NCBI GenBank assembly: GCA_029448655.1
Contig: JACCLO010000013.1
Span: forward strand, 2,232,001 to 2,296,000
Length of the DNA stretch: 64,000 nt
Origin: Wolfiporia cocos
Lineage: Eukaryota > Basidiomycota > Agaricomycetes > Polyporales > Phaeolaceae
Reading direction: 5' to 3'
Part shown: positions 50,920-63,277 of the stretch, in pieces
How the letters are laid out: every line of letters starts with the position of its first letter
Position numbering within the stretch: the first letter of the stretch is position 1
Program-made: the position numbers and the translations under genes
Notes under the pieces: generated by a model
Databases searched by the model: none
The model's input: the letters and a program-made list of their open reading frames with translations, nothing else
Told to the model about the DNA's origin: nothing

Positions 50920-51514
50920 CTACATTATGATGCATCCTCTTTCGTTCCCCTTCTTTGTGTCGCCTTGAGTGGAGGTTGTCTTACTCGCATTCTCCAGGTT
51001 CGACGTTATCACATGTCCTTTCGCTTTTCCCTGCTTGTCTTTAGCTTTCCCTTCTTGCTTGAGAGGTCTTGCGGCCGTTGGGCGGTCTCCAGGTGCTCTC
51101 GGACGCCAGCTCTCAAAATCTTCTTCTTCTTCCCTAAAATCACTCTCAGTAAGTAACCACATGTTGTTAGCATAATAAAACGCACTGGGAATTTCCCGTG
51201 GAACTGGTAGGAGAGTTACTCCTAGACCTTTTGGTTAGTGGGAAATTGATGCCTCAGACAACCGATCGGAGAGCACCTGTTATCATCTGTCTGTCCAGTA
51301 GATACGGGTGTATGCAATCCAGTGCCAGAGATAGTATCCTCGATGTGCCTTGGCTCCGCAAGACTATGCATGACAATGTTTTGATTACCAGTGAGCCGCG
51401 TTCTGCGTATGTATAGAGGACTTACTCGATCTGATTGTTGGCTTCTACAGGCAGCACCGACAGTTTAGGTTCATTGGGGTTGCTGCTTGTCTTGAACAGT
51501 AGCTGGTTCTCCAT
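50920..51514 (-). CDS. Possible small protein ending in a CaaX box
   Basis: A first exon at 51426-51514 reads MENQLLFKTSSNPNEPKLS and ends at a good GTAAGT donor. A second open stretch (about 51288-51406) continues in phase after an AG. The last open frame (50920 to about 51150) is highly charged (REEEEDFESW, KQEGKAKDKQGKAKG) and ends GCIIM, a potential prenylation signal. The middle junctions do not resolve cleanly and one possible donor (GTAAGA) lies before the CaaX sequence. No family recognised; this may be a real short prenylated protein or chance. Confidence 0.3.
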
Positions 51515-51987
51515 CTAGAAGGAAAGATGTTTTACTTCAAGCTGGCGTGTAGTGCGGAAACCCCGAATGGCTGACCTCTACCTTCCGGGCCATTTTATAG
51601 GCAAGTGCGCCCAGGTTTCAAGCCCTGTGGCACAGTTACGGCGCGCAGGATGCAGCCTCATCCTTCCCTGTCATAGAGAAGAACAGCCACTGGCAGGGTT
51701 CTGAGCAACAGCCGCCAGTGCGGTCGAGCGCTAGCAGCCTAGCACTGCGTCTTGATCTATCACGGCCAGTACTTGGCACATGGCTTACTCTGTTGGTATT
51801 CATGCACATGCGTGACCTGTGTAAAGTCAAATACAGATCTGTCAACTGAACGGCCTCTGGTTCGTAGAACGTCCAGACCTAGCGGCAGGAGAGCTGTAAG
51901 TGCCACGCACAACGCCCTCTGCTATCGCGCCGCGGGACCGATTAGAAGCGTCGGCCGATTGGGTGCGGCTGACACAGTCGCAGCCCC

Positions 51988-52017
51988 GGAGCTGCACGGA
52001 GCTGCACGGAGCTGCAC
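51988..52017. repeat. Three perfect tandem copies of a 10-bp unit
   Basis: GGAGCTGCAC repeated three times without change, in otherwise unassigned intergenic sequence downstream of the dehydrogenase gene. Confidence 0.9.
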
Positions 52018-52250
52018 GGCCGCGGAGCGCATAAAGCATTGCATCTTTTGAACAGCCTCGCGATGAAGTTGTCGAGATCGGCATTTTGTTCTCAAGTCGG
52101 CTACGGTACATAACATGCTTGATCACCTCACACAGCCATATTACTACACTGGATAGTAACAATGTTACTACAACAATGCGCTACAGTAGGCACAGCCGTG
52201 CGTGCGTTATGCATCGGCGGAACCGTTCCTGGCGTAGCGCCCTGAACTGC

Positions 52251-53701
52251 TTAATCCTTACACACCTTCACAACCACCTTGCCTATATGCTTCTGACTTT
52301 CTAGGTACCTGTATGCCTCCTGTAGCTCTTCGAAAGCGAAGAGCTTGTCAATGACGGGCCTCAAAGATGTAGCATTGATGAGTCGATTCATCTCCTCAAA
52401 CCTACATAAGTCAGTGAGGCGCACTCAGTTCATGGACGCTGAAACATTGGTTAACTTACTGTGTCCTGGAACCAACAGTAATGCCTCGCAAGGTAAGAGC
52501 TTTGAGAAGCACAATTGACGGCACATTGGAGACGTCTCCTGCCTGTTTCAGCAGTACGTTACTACTATCAATGGCGGTGGGCGCAACCACAGCATACCCC
52601 AGCAACAATGCCGATGTTGTGGACACATCCCCCGTATCGTGCGCAGGCTAGCGATTGATTGATTGATCCTGCTCCTCCGACCTCGAGGACATGGTCCACA
52701 CCTTGGCCGTTGGTCTAAACCATAGATCCGACTCAGTCTTTACATCCGAACTTTTTTCGTGGAATGACCTACGAGCTCTAGCACTTCCTGGTCCCAATCT
52801 GGATTCGTGTTGTAGTTGATAGTATATTTCGCACCAAGGCGCGTCGCAACTTGAAGCTTCTCATCAGAGGAAGAGGTAACGATGACCGTCGCCCCTGACG
52901 CCACCGCAAACTGGAGGCCAAAAATTGAGACGCCTCCGGTCCCAAGGATCAGTACTGTATCGCCGCCTTTCAGGGGGGTCGGGCCAAGGAGCGCACTGTA
53001 TGCCGTAAGGGCTGCGCATCTGAAGCGAGTATGCCTATGAGTAATCTCTACAAGCCTTCCAAGAGAAGATCACGAACGGCAGAGTGGAGGCTTCTTCGTA
53101 GGAGAGGTGGTCTGGAATGCGAACCAGGGACTAGCATGTGCGTCAAATTTACGTAGATCGAGTCACAAAATAGAAGCGGTCGCGTACTCACATGTGCAGG
53201 TAGTATCTTGTACTCTGTCAGGACACCATCGATGGGTGCTCCGAGATGAGACTTCTTCGTCTCGGCGGTTGGGTCCCCGAAGACGTGATCGAGAGCAAAG
53301 TTGGCACAGACGCGATCGCCGATTTTCCAGCCTGCGACATCCTCTCCTAACGCAATGATCTCGCCGCCGAAGTCAGAGCCTGGGACGACGTTCTCTTTGA
53401 TGCCCACGGGATATTGGTCCTTAGTGATGAGGAGGTCCCGGTACTGGCGCGAAGCAATCAGAAACTGTGTCATGTCCTGTATACTGTTCACTCTGGTCTA
53501 CCTGGAGTGACACAGCATACACCTTCACGAGCACTTGGGTGGCGCGTAGAGATGGAATCGGAGACGTCTGGATAACGAGGTTATGTATGCCAACTCTCTG
53601 GAAAGTGCGTGCAGTGGTGAATTAGCTGGCAGTTAAAGAAGTCAAATAATAGAAGCAACTTTTGGGAGACGATACTCTCTAGTTTGTGTTGGACGCGACA
53701 T
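52251..53701 (-). CDS. Medium-chain dehydrogenase/reductase (zinc-type alcohol dehydrogenase-like)
   Basis: Eight exons: 53660-53701, 53502-53597, 53192-53443, 53078-53130, 52773-53019, 52598-52714, 52460-52542 and 52251-52401, giving 346 aa, typical for the superfamily. It is probably a soluble NAD(P)H-dependent oxidoreductase of the YogA/quinone-reductase-like group. The GroES-like N-terminal half contains VVPGSDFGGEIIALG; the Rossmann fold shows LILGTGGVSIFGLQFA; the C-terminal region reads HIGKVVVKV. The Cys/His ligands of classical zinc alcohol dehydrogenases are not seen at their usual places, so a zinc-independent enzyme is likely. The start MSRPTQTREYRLPK is on a 42-nt exon. The substrate cannot be inferred. 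Divergent from calcineurin A. Confidence 0.9.
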
Positions 53702-54419
53702 TGCTCAAAATCCAAAATCTCTGGGGGCAAATTCGCTGCACGCAGATCACCCTTTATATCTCGTTGAATCTGTATGACGAGAAAGCACTATGAAGGCTAT
53801 TTGTAATTTCGGATTTCTCCCGCCCGAGCTGAATACTCCATCTGATGCCAGCGGTAGTGTCGGTGGATCACCGTCCGAGGTTGTATAGATCTCTTTCGGA
53901 AGGCGATCGACGACGCGGCAACACAGAGATTACTAAGCGGCCACAAGCGGGGTTTCAACAGGCCTGTGATATCATCGCAGCCACGACGTGGTGGATGTTT
54001 GTATCTTATCCTCAGCACTAATTGCCAGTTACGCGTTTGTTATCTTCCTCTCTGCAACCTCTTTATAAGTTGGCACACTGCCTAGCCTTTGCTTTTTGCA
54101 TGCCCGGAGTGCTTGCATAGGAGTGGCTGTAAGTCTTTCAGTTCATTGGGTGATTCTGCGTTACGTGCAACACCAGAGTATCTGACTACTGACGCTGCGG
54201 TTAAGAGTCTTGTACTTCTTTTACATAACTTGGCGCGAGATCCAGGACTTCGACACCAAGAGGGCGCTCGCGAGCGTGATTCATTGAACAGACCCAAAAT
54301 AACCTGCGCGCCCGCCCTTGTCACGTGCCAAGCGCTTGTTGAGCGTATAGCATTCCGGCAGTCCAGTGCAGGCAATCTTGTTTGACTCCCTACTCCCATC
54401 TCCAACGTTAATCCCATCA
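53702..54419. promoter_or_regulatory. Divergent intergenic region, dehydrogenase / calcineurin A
   Basis: 718 bp between two start codons facing apart; it contains both promoters. No motif or small gene recognised. Confidence 0.45.
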
Positions 54420-56762
54420 ATGTCTCCCTCTGCGGACGAGAAAGTGGCTTATTACGCGTCTGCACTGCACCAAATACAAGATCGGCCTCCAGCTATCGAG
54501 CCCAGGGTTGAAACTCGGGACTTGCAGAAACGGCAAATAGAGAGTGTATGTTAGATTATTGAGAATGCTTTCGCCTTCACATTAAAAATCCGATAGGTGC
54601 CAAAACCTTTCGCCCGTCGCCCTCCTGACGAGATATTTCTCATCAATGACGAGCGGACAGGCCTTCAGCTACTCAATGTCGAGATGCTCAGGGAACACTT
54701 CTATCGTGAGGGCCGGCTGACTGAAAGGCAAGCTTTACACATATTGGAGCATGCTACCCGCGTTCTTTCCGAAGAGCCCAACGTGCTACATGTTGCGGGT
54801 CCCGTTACAGGTGGAGTCTTGTATCATTCCAGAGTTGTGGCGCGCTAATATTCAACTTAGTTTGTGGTGACATTCACGGACAATACGTAGGTGATTTGCG
54901 CTCTTACCGTCCTCTCAATGCATGACGACACCGGTCACAGTACGACTTGATGAAAATCTTTGACGTGGGAGGCACATTGGCTGAAAATAACTACCTATTC
55001 TTGGGGGATTACGTCGATCGTGGTTATTTCTCGATCGAGGTTCGTGTCCAGCTTTGAATATCTCAAATCCCAGGGCTCCTAGTACTTCATGTCGTCCTGA
55101 CTCACAAACAGCACACAGTGCCTCTTATATTTATATGCTCTGAAGATCCGGTATCCCACACGGGTTTTTCTCTTAAGAGGGAACCATGAGTGCCGCCACC
55201 TCACGGAGTACTTCACCTTCAAGCGGGAGTGTCTGCACAAGTATACGGTGACAGTATACGAGGCGTGCATCAAGTCGTTCCAGGCATTACCTGTAGCAGC
55301 GTTGATTGATGGGAAGTTCTTCTGTGTACACGGAGGGATCTCTCCAGAGCTTATTCATCTAGAAGACATTGTCAATGTGAGATCTACAGCGTGTTGTTTG
55401 CGAATTGCTAAGCTCGCTCCCCTCTAGCTCAATCGTTTTATGGAGCCTGCATCGCATGGATTACTGTGCGATCTGCTTTGGGCTGATCCCATGCCGAACT
55501 TCGGCCACGAGGTGACTATATATATTACCTTGTTCACGAATATCGCTCATGGTACATCGCAGCAAGAGCCAACGCCCGAAAGACCGCATGGAGTTCCTGT
55601 TGGGCAAACATTCGAGACAAATCACGCTCGTGGATGCAGTTTCTATTTCACGTAAGTGATTAGCATCTATGCCATCAAGTTATCTGATTCTCGTAGTTAC
55701 GAGGCAGCATGTCAGTTTCTGGAACGTAACAGTCTGCTTGGAATCATACGCGGGCACGAGGCGCAGGACGCAGGGTAATGTATTCAATCAACTCTTTGTT
55801 GTGCATGCTTGGTTGACACTCGTGCACAGATACACAATGTATCGTAAGACACCTACGAAGAAATTCCCGTCCGTGATTACAGTCTTCAGCGCACCCAACT
55901 ATCTTGACGCCTACCGCAATCGCGCGGCCGTCATACGCTACAAGGATCGGAACATCACTATACGCCAGTACAACGCCTCGCCGCATCCATACTGGCTCCC
56001 CAACTTCATGGATGCATTTACATGGTCACTACCTTTTGTTGGCGCGAAAATCACCGAGATGCTGCTCGCGATTCTGTCCGTGTGCTCCGAGTCGGAGCTA
56101 GAGGACACATACGATATCACTGAAGAGGAAGAAGAGCGTGCACGAGTGGTGGCGGATGAGACCAGCGAGGAAGACGGGTCACGTTTGGAGCATGTGCATC
56201 CTAACTATAGGAGGCAAGAGTTCAGAAACAAGATCCTGGATGTCACCAAAATGCAGAAGGTCTTCCAGCTCCTGCGGTGCGTACGCCAGTTTTGACTTCT
56301 GCGCATATCTAATCGTGCTTGCAACGCAGTCAAGAAGCAGAAAGTGCGACAGAACTCGCCCCGTCGGCCCAGTCTGCAACCGCACCGTGGCCAGGAGGAT
56401 TCGCCCGTCCGGCATCCGCGTCCGACGCACTCGGCGTGCATACCACGAGGCAGTACATTCGCACCTTCCACGATGCGCAGCAGTCTGACCTGCTCAACGA
56501 GCGGCTGCCACAATACATGCCCTCGGCGTCGTCTCTCGTGCCTGTTCCGAGCATGCGCCTTCCGGGACTCGCCATGGCGCCCTCATCGGAGGGCGCAGAC
56601 GAGCGTGTGAGCATCGAGGCGCTCATACGCAGGGTATATGCTGAGGAGGGCATGAACGATGGTGGGATGGCGGAACGGCTTGCGGATGCTATCACTAAAA
56701 TGGGCTCCGGACAAGCAGCGGGGAGGCCCAAGGGGCTCAAGCGATTCGAGACTGCGCCATAG
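54420..56762 (+). CDS. CNA1: Calcineurin A (protein phosphatase 2B catalytic subunit)
   Basis: Ten exons: 54420-54545, 54597-54810, 54861-54886, 54941-55039, 55119-55376, 55428-55511, 55563-55651, 55697-55774, 55830-56276 and 56330-56762, giving 617 aa. It is a Ca2+/calmodulin-activated Ser/Thr phosphatase controlling Crz1-type stress signalling. Metal-site motifs: GDIHGQ (about 116), GDYVDRG (about 144) and LRGNHECRH (about 173). [11 protein letters not shown] and [16 protein letters not shown] mark the end of the catalytic domain and the B-subunit helix. The calmodulin-binding segment is [19 protein letters not shown]. The autoinhibitory element is recognisable as [17 protein letters not shown], followed by a Ser/Pro/Gly-rich tail. 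Microexon 3 is 26 nt. Phases agree at all nine junctions. Confidence 0.96.
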
Positions 56763-57302
56763 GTGCAGGGATACTGTACAAGTTTTACCAGGATCTGGAA
56801 GGACAAGGATCGTTGTTACAACCTATTGTATACCCACCCAAAGCGCTGTATGTTTTAGTCATGTAGTTTCCTTGTCTGTGAGTACAGGAGCGGCTGTCCT
56901 CCCAACCTCCGGCTGATTTATGAGGGCGGCGCAGGAGCGATATATCTGACGATGTTATGTAATAGTGCTGCTCCATTGTCCATCCACTCGGATTAGTGTT
57001 GCCGTGAGGTGAGGTGAAAACTGAGGTGGCGGAGTTTCACCTTGAGGTAGGCTCAAGAAACGGCAGCATGACGGCCATCAATCAACACTATAAGCTGGCC
57101 AATCGGCTTACTCGGCTTCTTGTATCTAGGCGCCGCGCCACAAATGATCTTGAGAGCAGTGCAGTGCAGATAGAAGTAACACGTATGATAATTTTGATAC
57201 TACACTGAGAACGATATTACGAGTCATCTCTGGTGTGTAGCGTCATGATGTGGTCTACATGCCGCCTCTGCGTCCTGTAGTAAAATCAATGAGCTCTTGT
57301 AC

Positions 57303-58683
57303 TCATTCTTCAGCCAGCAATCTGTCGGCCTCGTCTGCAGACGGGTCAACACGTAACATCCCACTGGTCTGATTAGGCATCCAATCTTCAGTTAATGTGA
57401 GCCGGTCCTCCTTCAGGCTATATTCGAGGATTTGTAACATTTCCATTGTTGTTGTATCGAGATTGCAGCGACGCGGCGTGTCGGTCTCCTTGCTAGAAGA
57501 GAATACTCACTCACAATATTCCCCGCAGAGGCTTGTACAGGAAGAACGTCCAAAGCGATCATGGGTTGAAAAAGCAATTCAGCGAGATCAAATCCCAAAT
57601 GCCGTGCGTAGAGATGGCCTACACCGCCAGTTTAGCGCCAGGTGGCTGCCAGCCATCGCCAGTGGGTACCCAGCTGGGGCACGTGTGGGTCCAGGCAGGC
57701 ACCAGGTGTGGAAGGGACTGTAGCCATCCTGGCTCCAGTCCAGCTGGTGCCCAGGTGGATTGCCAGCTGACCCTCATGGCGTCACCATGTAGCTTACAAT
57801 GGGATGTCCCATCAATTTCCACAGCCCCATGATTGGAGTCTGGAAGTAAAACCAATCTGTCAACTTGGCTTCGTTGTCACGTAAGTCTTAGGGGCCACCG
57901 CAACACTCAAATATTTCAAAGCTGCCGACCTTCGGCTGGAAACATGCCTGAAACTCAAAGGAACGGAGTTAATGGCCATGAAGGACCATCTTCCTATTTG
58001 ACCAATTGCCAATGCTTGAACACGAGATTGCACTTTGTCAGTGACAAGACTGTGATATGTCTGCATCAATGTGTAATGCGCGCGGTTGTTGCGTGAGCCA
58101 GCACGAAGAACTTAGAAGGGGGCGTACAGAAATACCGAAACTCATCAAACGATATGCAAGATAAGGCCAATGCAGCACAATCAAAGGCATCAGCTGGGGC
58201 ATTCATATATTAGGAGAGCTTTAGCTGTTGAGAGCCTCAAATTTTGTTGTGTATGTATGACGATCTTTTAACGACTGTGAGATGTACCCATACTGTCCAG
58301 GTGTAATTGTTAGGCACAAGTTGAGTATAAGCGCAGCTTGTGTAGCACATTTGGAAGGGGCGGCGTTCATTTCGAATCTCAACTGGCTTGAACAGTAGCC
58401 AGGGTAGAGTCAAGTGTATACTGTGGCTGAGGCATGTGATTCGCTATCATGCGCCGCATTTGATAATTGTATAGTCAGAGCATGCCAAAACAAATTGATA
58501 GTGCTTGTAACAGGAGATTCTTCGTGCTAAGGATGATGCTAGAAGCAGATGGCGCGGGATCTCATGCAAACTGGACTTACGGAAGATGTAGGTGGTATGA
58601 AAGCCCACATTTGATAGCTCCAGCCCAGCAGCCTTCATCTCGTAGCGTGCTCGTTTTGGGTCAACAAAATCATCATGCGACAT
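57303..58683 (-). CDS. Exon-like fragments of an unassigned gene
   Basis: Minus-strand pieces read like protein but do not join cleanly: an ATG-initiated exon at 58683 (MSHDDFVDPKRARYEMKAAG) ending at a GTAAGT donor, an exon around 57500-57600 (FDLAELLFQPMIALDVLP) ending at GTGAGT, and a last exon running to TGA at 57303-57305 (DWMPNQTSGMLRVDPS, then ADRLLAEE). A GC-rich foldback (57640-57790) lies between. Family not recognised. It may be a gene broken by an insertion or a set of decayed exons. Confidence 0.3.
57640..57790. repeat. GC-rich imperfect foldback
   Basis: A CCAGCTGG-rich patch whose left part (GTGGGTACCCAGCTGG) and right part (CCAGCTGGTGCCCAGGTGG) are imperfect inverted copies. 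Base composition contrasts sharply with the flanks. It looks like a small inserted element. Confidence 0.5.
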
Positions 58684-59203
58684 TAGTATTTAGTGTCCTG
58701 TACAAGCACAGATCACTGTAGTATCTCTTTGCGGGACGTCTTAAGAATCGACAACAAGTGGCATTTAGAAGGTTACCGAAATGAAATTTGAGATATCGTC
58801 TGTCTTTGCGTCAATAGCATCTCGAATGTTCCGCTCAATTCTTCGGCGGCATCACATCACCATAGAGAGTTCATCAATTTGTCATATATCAAAATAAATG
58901 CCGCCTGTGGTGCATGTTACTCCGCTCTGACCTTCGCATGAGTCTGCAGACCCCGACAGTGTCGGCTTTCCGTCGTGATAGTGCACCTCGTATACCTCCT
59001 GATCAGGCTGACATTTCAATTACTTGCACTGCCGCATGTAATAATTTCAGCGTTAGCTCCGCAAAACTTGCAACGAAAAGAAGCAAGAGAGCTGGCTCCA
59101 AGAATCTGTTCCAATCACGACAGTTGCAGAAATCTGAGGTCAGATGTATATATAGAGGGTCGTAACCACGTACCTAGATGGAGACATCGTCCCAGATTTC
59201 CCA

Positions 59204-61288
59204 ATGCCCAAGTTTACAGAGGCTAAAGATCTACTTGGGTCTCCGGTCCGTCCACTAGAGAGCACAGGTTATAGGGTCATCTTGCTCGCTATCGGCTGGA
59301 TAATCACGTGCTATATTGGTGCCATGATCCTTCGGCGGCACACAGATTCACCGCCAGGTCCAATGCCGCTCCCATTTATAGGGAATGCGTTGCAAGTGCC
59401 CACAGAGAAGTCTTGGATCTACTTCAGCAATCTTTGTAAGAAATATGGTGTGTCTAAGTTTCGCATCCGAGTTGGTAGTTCTGCTGATGAATATCATTCA
59501 GGGCCAATAGTTAAACTGAACTTTGCGGGCAGTGAGATAATTGTTCTGAGCGATATAACAGATATTAACGAGCTGGTAAGCATGCTTACATTAATAAATA
59601 TCGTTGCACTAGACATCTCGCTAGCTGGTGAAGCGATCTGGCAGCTATTCGTCTCGCAAGCAGCTCGTATATGCAAGCAAGTACCGATCGCAGGGCAAGG
59701 TATACACAAATATCTGCTTGTTAGCTCCGTTACTGAATTCGAGCGGTTAGAGACTTGTCTTATTACCTTACGGTCCACTGCTTAAGAAGCAGCGGGCAGC
59801 AGTATTCCAGATGCTAAATGCGAGAGGTAATGATCAGTGTAGTTGTCACATAAAGCAGCGAAGTCAACTCACAGTAACATGCCAGCCGTTGGAGCCTACG
59901 ATGACATTCAAGAACGCGGTGCAATGAAACTACTGTCTGATATTTTGAAGAGTCCGACAAGAGTATATATGAGTGTGAAATGGTACACCGCGGAAACACT
60001 TCTCACGCTCGTATATGACAAGACGTTCGACAATGAGCAGGACCTATGCACGGTATTGCATATCCTCGAAACATTCGTACAGGATATGCACCCAGCGCAA
60101 TATTTAGTTGACACTCTACCGATTCTGGATTGGCTTCCAGATATATTGGCGCCTTGGCGAGCTGAAGCCCGCAAGAAACATACATATGAGGCAACTGTGA
60201 GGTCATAATATCGCGATCGATAGATGGGACTTCACTGACACGTCTTACCATAGTTCTATTCTCGTCTCCTTCATGAGGTCAAGGAGCGTATGGATAAAGG
60301 CGAGACTCCTGAGTGTTTCGCTGCCCGGCTCTGGGAAGATGTAGAAAAAAATGGCCTTGATGAACTCTCTATGGCATATGGTCAGTATATGGCAGTGTTG
60401 CATGGTACATCGTGGGAGCTCACCCATTTCAGTTGCTGGTTCAGCGTTTGAGGCAGGCACTGACAATAATGCCGCGACAATTCTTTGGTTTTTGGTGGCG
60501 ATGTTGCACAATCCGGACATTATGAGGAAGGCGCAAGCGGAGCTTGACCGGGTGTTGGGTCCAGAGGGATACACACCCCCGAGCTTCAAGAATCTTCAGG
60601 ATCTTGCGTACTGTGTTGCACTCGTCAAGGAAGTTTTCCGGTATGTATAGCGAGCACCAATGTTACATGCATAGATTGTTGCATCACTGACGTCACCTTT
60701 TGATGCGTACAACGCAGCTGGATGCCCGTTGCTCCCGTATAAACACCGCATCTCAGCCTGAAGGACGATACATACCAAGGATATCGGATCGCCGCTAGTA
60801 CGACCATAATCGCCAACATATGGGCAGTTCATCACAATGAGACGAATTATCCTGACCCGTTCACATTCAGACCGGAGAGATTTGTCCCTGCTGCTGACGG
60901 AAAGGTTGAGACAGAACATCTATATGAAGGTCATTACGGACTTGGTTTCGGAAGGCGGTGAGCTGCATCACTGTAATTCTCGAATATTGTCTCTGAGGTG
61001 AAAAACCGTAGGGCTTGTCCCGGACAGTATCTAGCTTCAAAATCTGTATGGATCGAGGTTGTGCATCTGCTGTGGGCGTTTGACATCAGCCCACCCATTG
61101 ATGAATATGGCACTGCAATCTTACCCGATACCACTGCAGTACGCGATGGTCTCACGGCGTAAGCACACATATCCCATCTCTAGAGAACTCATACAGAAGC
61201 TGTCTACAGTGAACCCGGGGCTTTCGACGTAATCTTAACACCACGTTCTAGCATTCGTGCACAGACGATCATCAGTGCTTGTGGGTGA
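59204..61288 (+). pseudogene. Cytochrome P450 pseudogene
   Basis: Exons recognised: 59204-59447, 59502-59575, about 59752-59826, 59886-60196, 60254-60380, 60433-60640, 60718-60957, 61012-61158 and 61210-61288. It begins with a membrane anchor (VILLAIGWIITCYIGAMIL) and proline-rich hinge (SPPGPMPLPFIGN). The I-helix reads AGTDN, the K-helix EVFR, and the heme loop LGFGRRACPGQ with its Cys ligand. Lesions: an in-frame TAA at 60740-60742, between WMPVAPV and TPHLSLKDD, and a stretch at 59576-59765 in which the expected B-C loop cannot be read in one frame before LVLLPYGPLLKKQR. Everything else splices in phase, so inactivation looks recent. It resembles basidiomycete E-class monooxygenases; the substrate is unknown. 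Confidence 0.85.
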
Positions 61289-61824
61289 TTGGCGAGAATC
61301 ATTTTAGGGCTACTGGTCGGCGTATCAAAGGATCTCAGTTAGTAGGTGATTGTCATTCTAGATGGTACACAGGTTTTCAAAACATTGTCACATACTATTA
61401 TCAATGTGCCCTGCCTGTTTATGATGGCTCCGGGGCCTCTCATCATGTAAGACACCAGTGTTGCACCTGAACGAAGTTTCCCGCGGCTTGAGGCCGTGCA
61501 TCACTGTGACGTTCGCGGCACTCGAGAGTGACCGGTGACGACACAAATAAGGAAAGCGGCACTCTTAGTTTATAAGGCTGTGATTCCAAAAGTTCGCTAC
61601 CGCTGCAGGCCTGTAGGGCCTGCTTTTATATACAGAGAGTACTGTAAATTTTACGAGGCCGCACGGGCCATCTGGACAAGTAAGCGTAGCCTCGGAACTC
61701 AGAAGGGCAGGCTAAGTAAACCACGGCTGGGAAAACGAAAGGATGTGGCTGTCAGCCACATCTCGTACCATATCGGGAAAGAAACGTATCGATAAGGAAA
61801 CTAGGCGCCTCGGCCCGTTACAAT

Positions 61825-62365
61825 CACGTGAAGGCGGGCCCGACGCGTCGGGTCGGCGCCTCCGCGCACGCTGCTGAAGGCTAAGTCCTTCGCCTCGGGT
61901 TGTAGGCACGGTAGAAGAAGAGAATGGAACATACATCACCGTTATATTGAGTCAGTATTCTCTGTGGTAGACTACACCATGAACTAGATGCATGTGATGC
62001 CTAATTTCTGTACTAATATCCGATTACATCGACGGGGAAAGGGTCTTGGCGCATTCTCGTATTCTCTGCGGACAATGTACGGCATTTTGACAGCAGCTGA
62101 AAAGGCCCGCTGCGCTGTATACACATATCGATAGAGGCAAAATATCATCATACAGTCGAAAGCGTGCAGTCTGGGCGGCGGAGCGCACAAGCCCTTCTGT
62201 ACGGAATCCCATGTAATTGAATGATAAAACATCCATTTGATGATATGTATTTAACAAAGTCATTGAAAGCCATGTAACCGTAAATCCAGGGGACGGAGGA
62301 CAGACGGTGTGCAACAGCGCTGTTGCAGAGGCGCCGACCCGACGCGCCGGGCCCGCCTTCACGTG
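61825..62365. repeat. GC-rich inverted repeat pair (copies 2 and 3)
   Basis: 38-bp arms at 61825-61862 and 62328-62365 are inverted copies with one or two mismatches (CACGTGAAGGCGGGCCCG...). A third copy lies at 1573-1610. The 541-bp unit has the form of a MITE with terminal repeats, but similarity extends outside the right arm (GAAACCCCGCGCA, shared with copy 1), so the arms may instead be ends of separate elements. The interior has no gene. Confidence 0.7.
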
Positions 62366-63277
62366 ATGCGCGGGGTTTCAGATCTACGCAAACGGGTTGG
62401 GAGATTAACGTTCGGGAGATTAACGTTCTTGAAGCACAAGGTCGGGCAGGATCAAATCACCGCTGAGCCATGTACGCAAACTGCCTTCGGGTTTAACAGA
62501 GACTATGCCAACGAAGTACGTATTTTACCATTGTAATTCAGCTTCGTTTCACGTTTAATGATTCTAGTCTGTGACACCATGGTGGGAAGCTCCACGAATA
62601 CTGCTGTAGCCAAGCTCCACACTCGCCATCACAGGCCCCTCATTGCAAGGGTATGGAGTGTGTGTCGTTGACGAGATACTTGTGATCAGGCACCCACTCT
62701 ACTCCAAGACTCCGCCCGTCCTCCCCCGTTTTTCCTTTGAGTAGCGCGGGTCCTCGGCGCACTAAAGCTAAAGGTCTGCGAGCAGCAATTACACAACTTC
62801 CGCGTGGGCCTCGAAAAGACCACCGCGGGATCGGTAGGACATCTTCTCCCCTACTTCACACCTTACAGGAATGCCAAAAGGCAGGATGTTTAGACGGAGT
62901 AGTGGGCCCAGGTAAGAAAACCCGAGGCGCGCGTTGTTCGAGGCCGAGACCAGCACTGACAAAAGAGAAATGGAAGTTTTTCCAGCAATATGGAAAACGC
63001 GGACACCAGTTGCTCGCGAAGTAAGGCGTTAAGCTCTCAGGTCGCCAAGAACGCACCACAACGTAACGGGAATGAGCCCACCTAGTTTGACAACCGGACC
63101 ACGCCGAATTCTCTACGTATGAGCTCATGAATCATCGTGCTACACCCTCGCTTCCTAATAGTAAGGTTCCGTACAAACAAGACCGAAGACGGTCCACTAC
63201 TGCAATCCTCCTGCGCTACTCTCGTCTTGTCTAATCCAAGACATCGATAATCAACTGCTCGGCGATCCATAGGCACA
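62366..63277. other. Intergenic region without recognised features
   Basis: Between the inverted repeat and the UBC13 stop. A 95-codon ORF (62737-63024, +) is basic but has no family features. No RNA gene seen. Confidence 0.45.

Noticed and set aside
60740..60742. The P450 TAA as part of a short intron
   Set aside because: The only GT...AG-like pair around it would give an intron of about 20 nt, far shorter than any other here.
62737..63024. 95-codon basic ORF as a gene
   Set aside because: No family features, no splice partners, and composition like the surrounding non-coding sequence.
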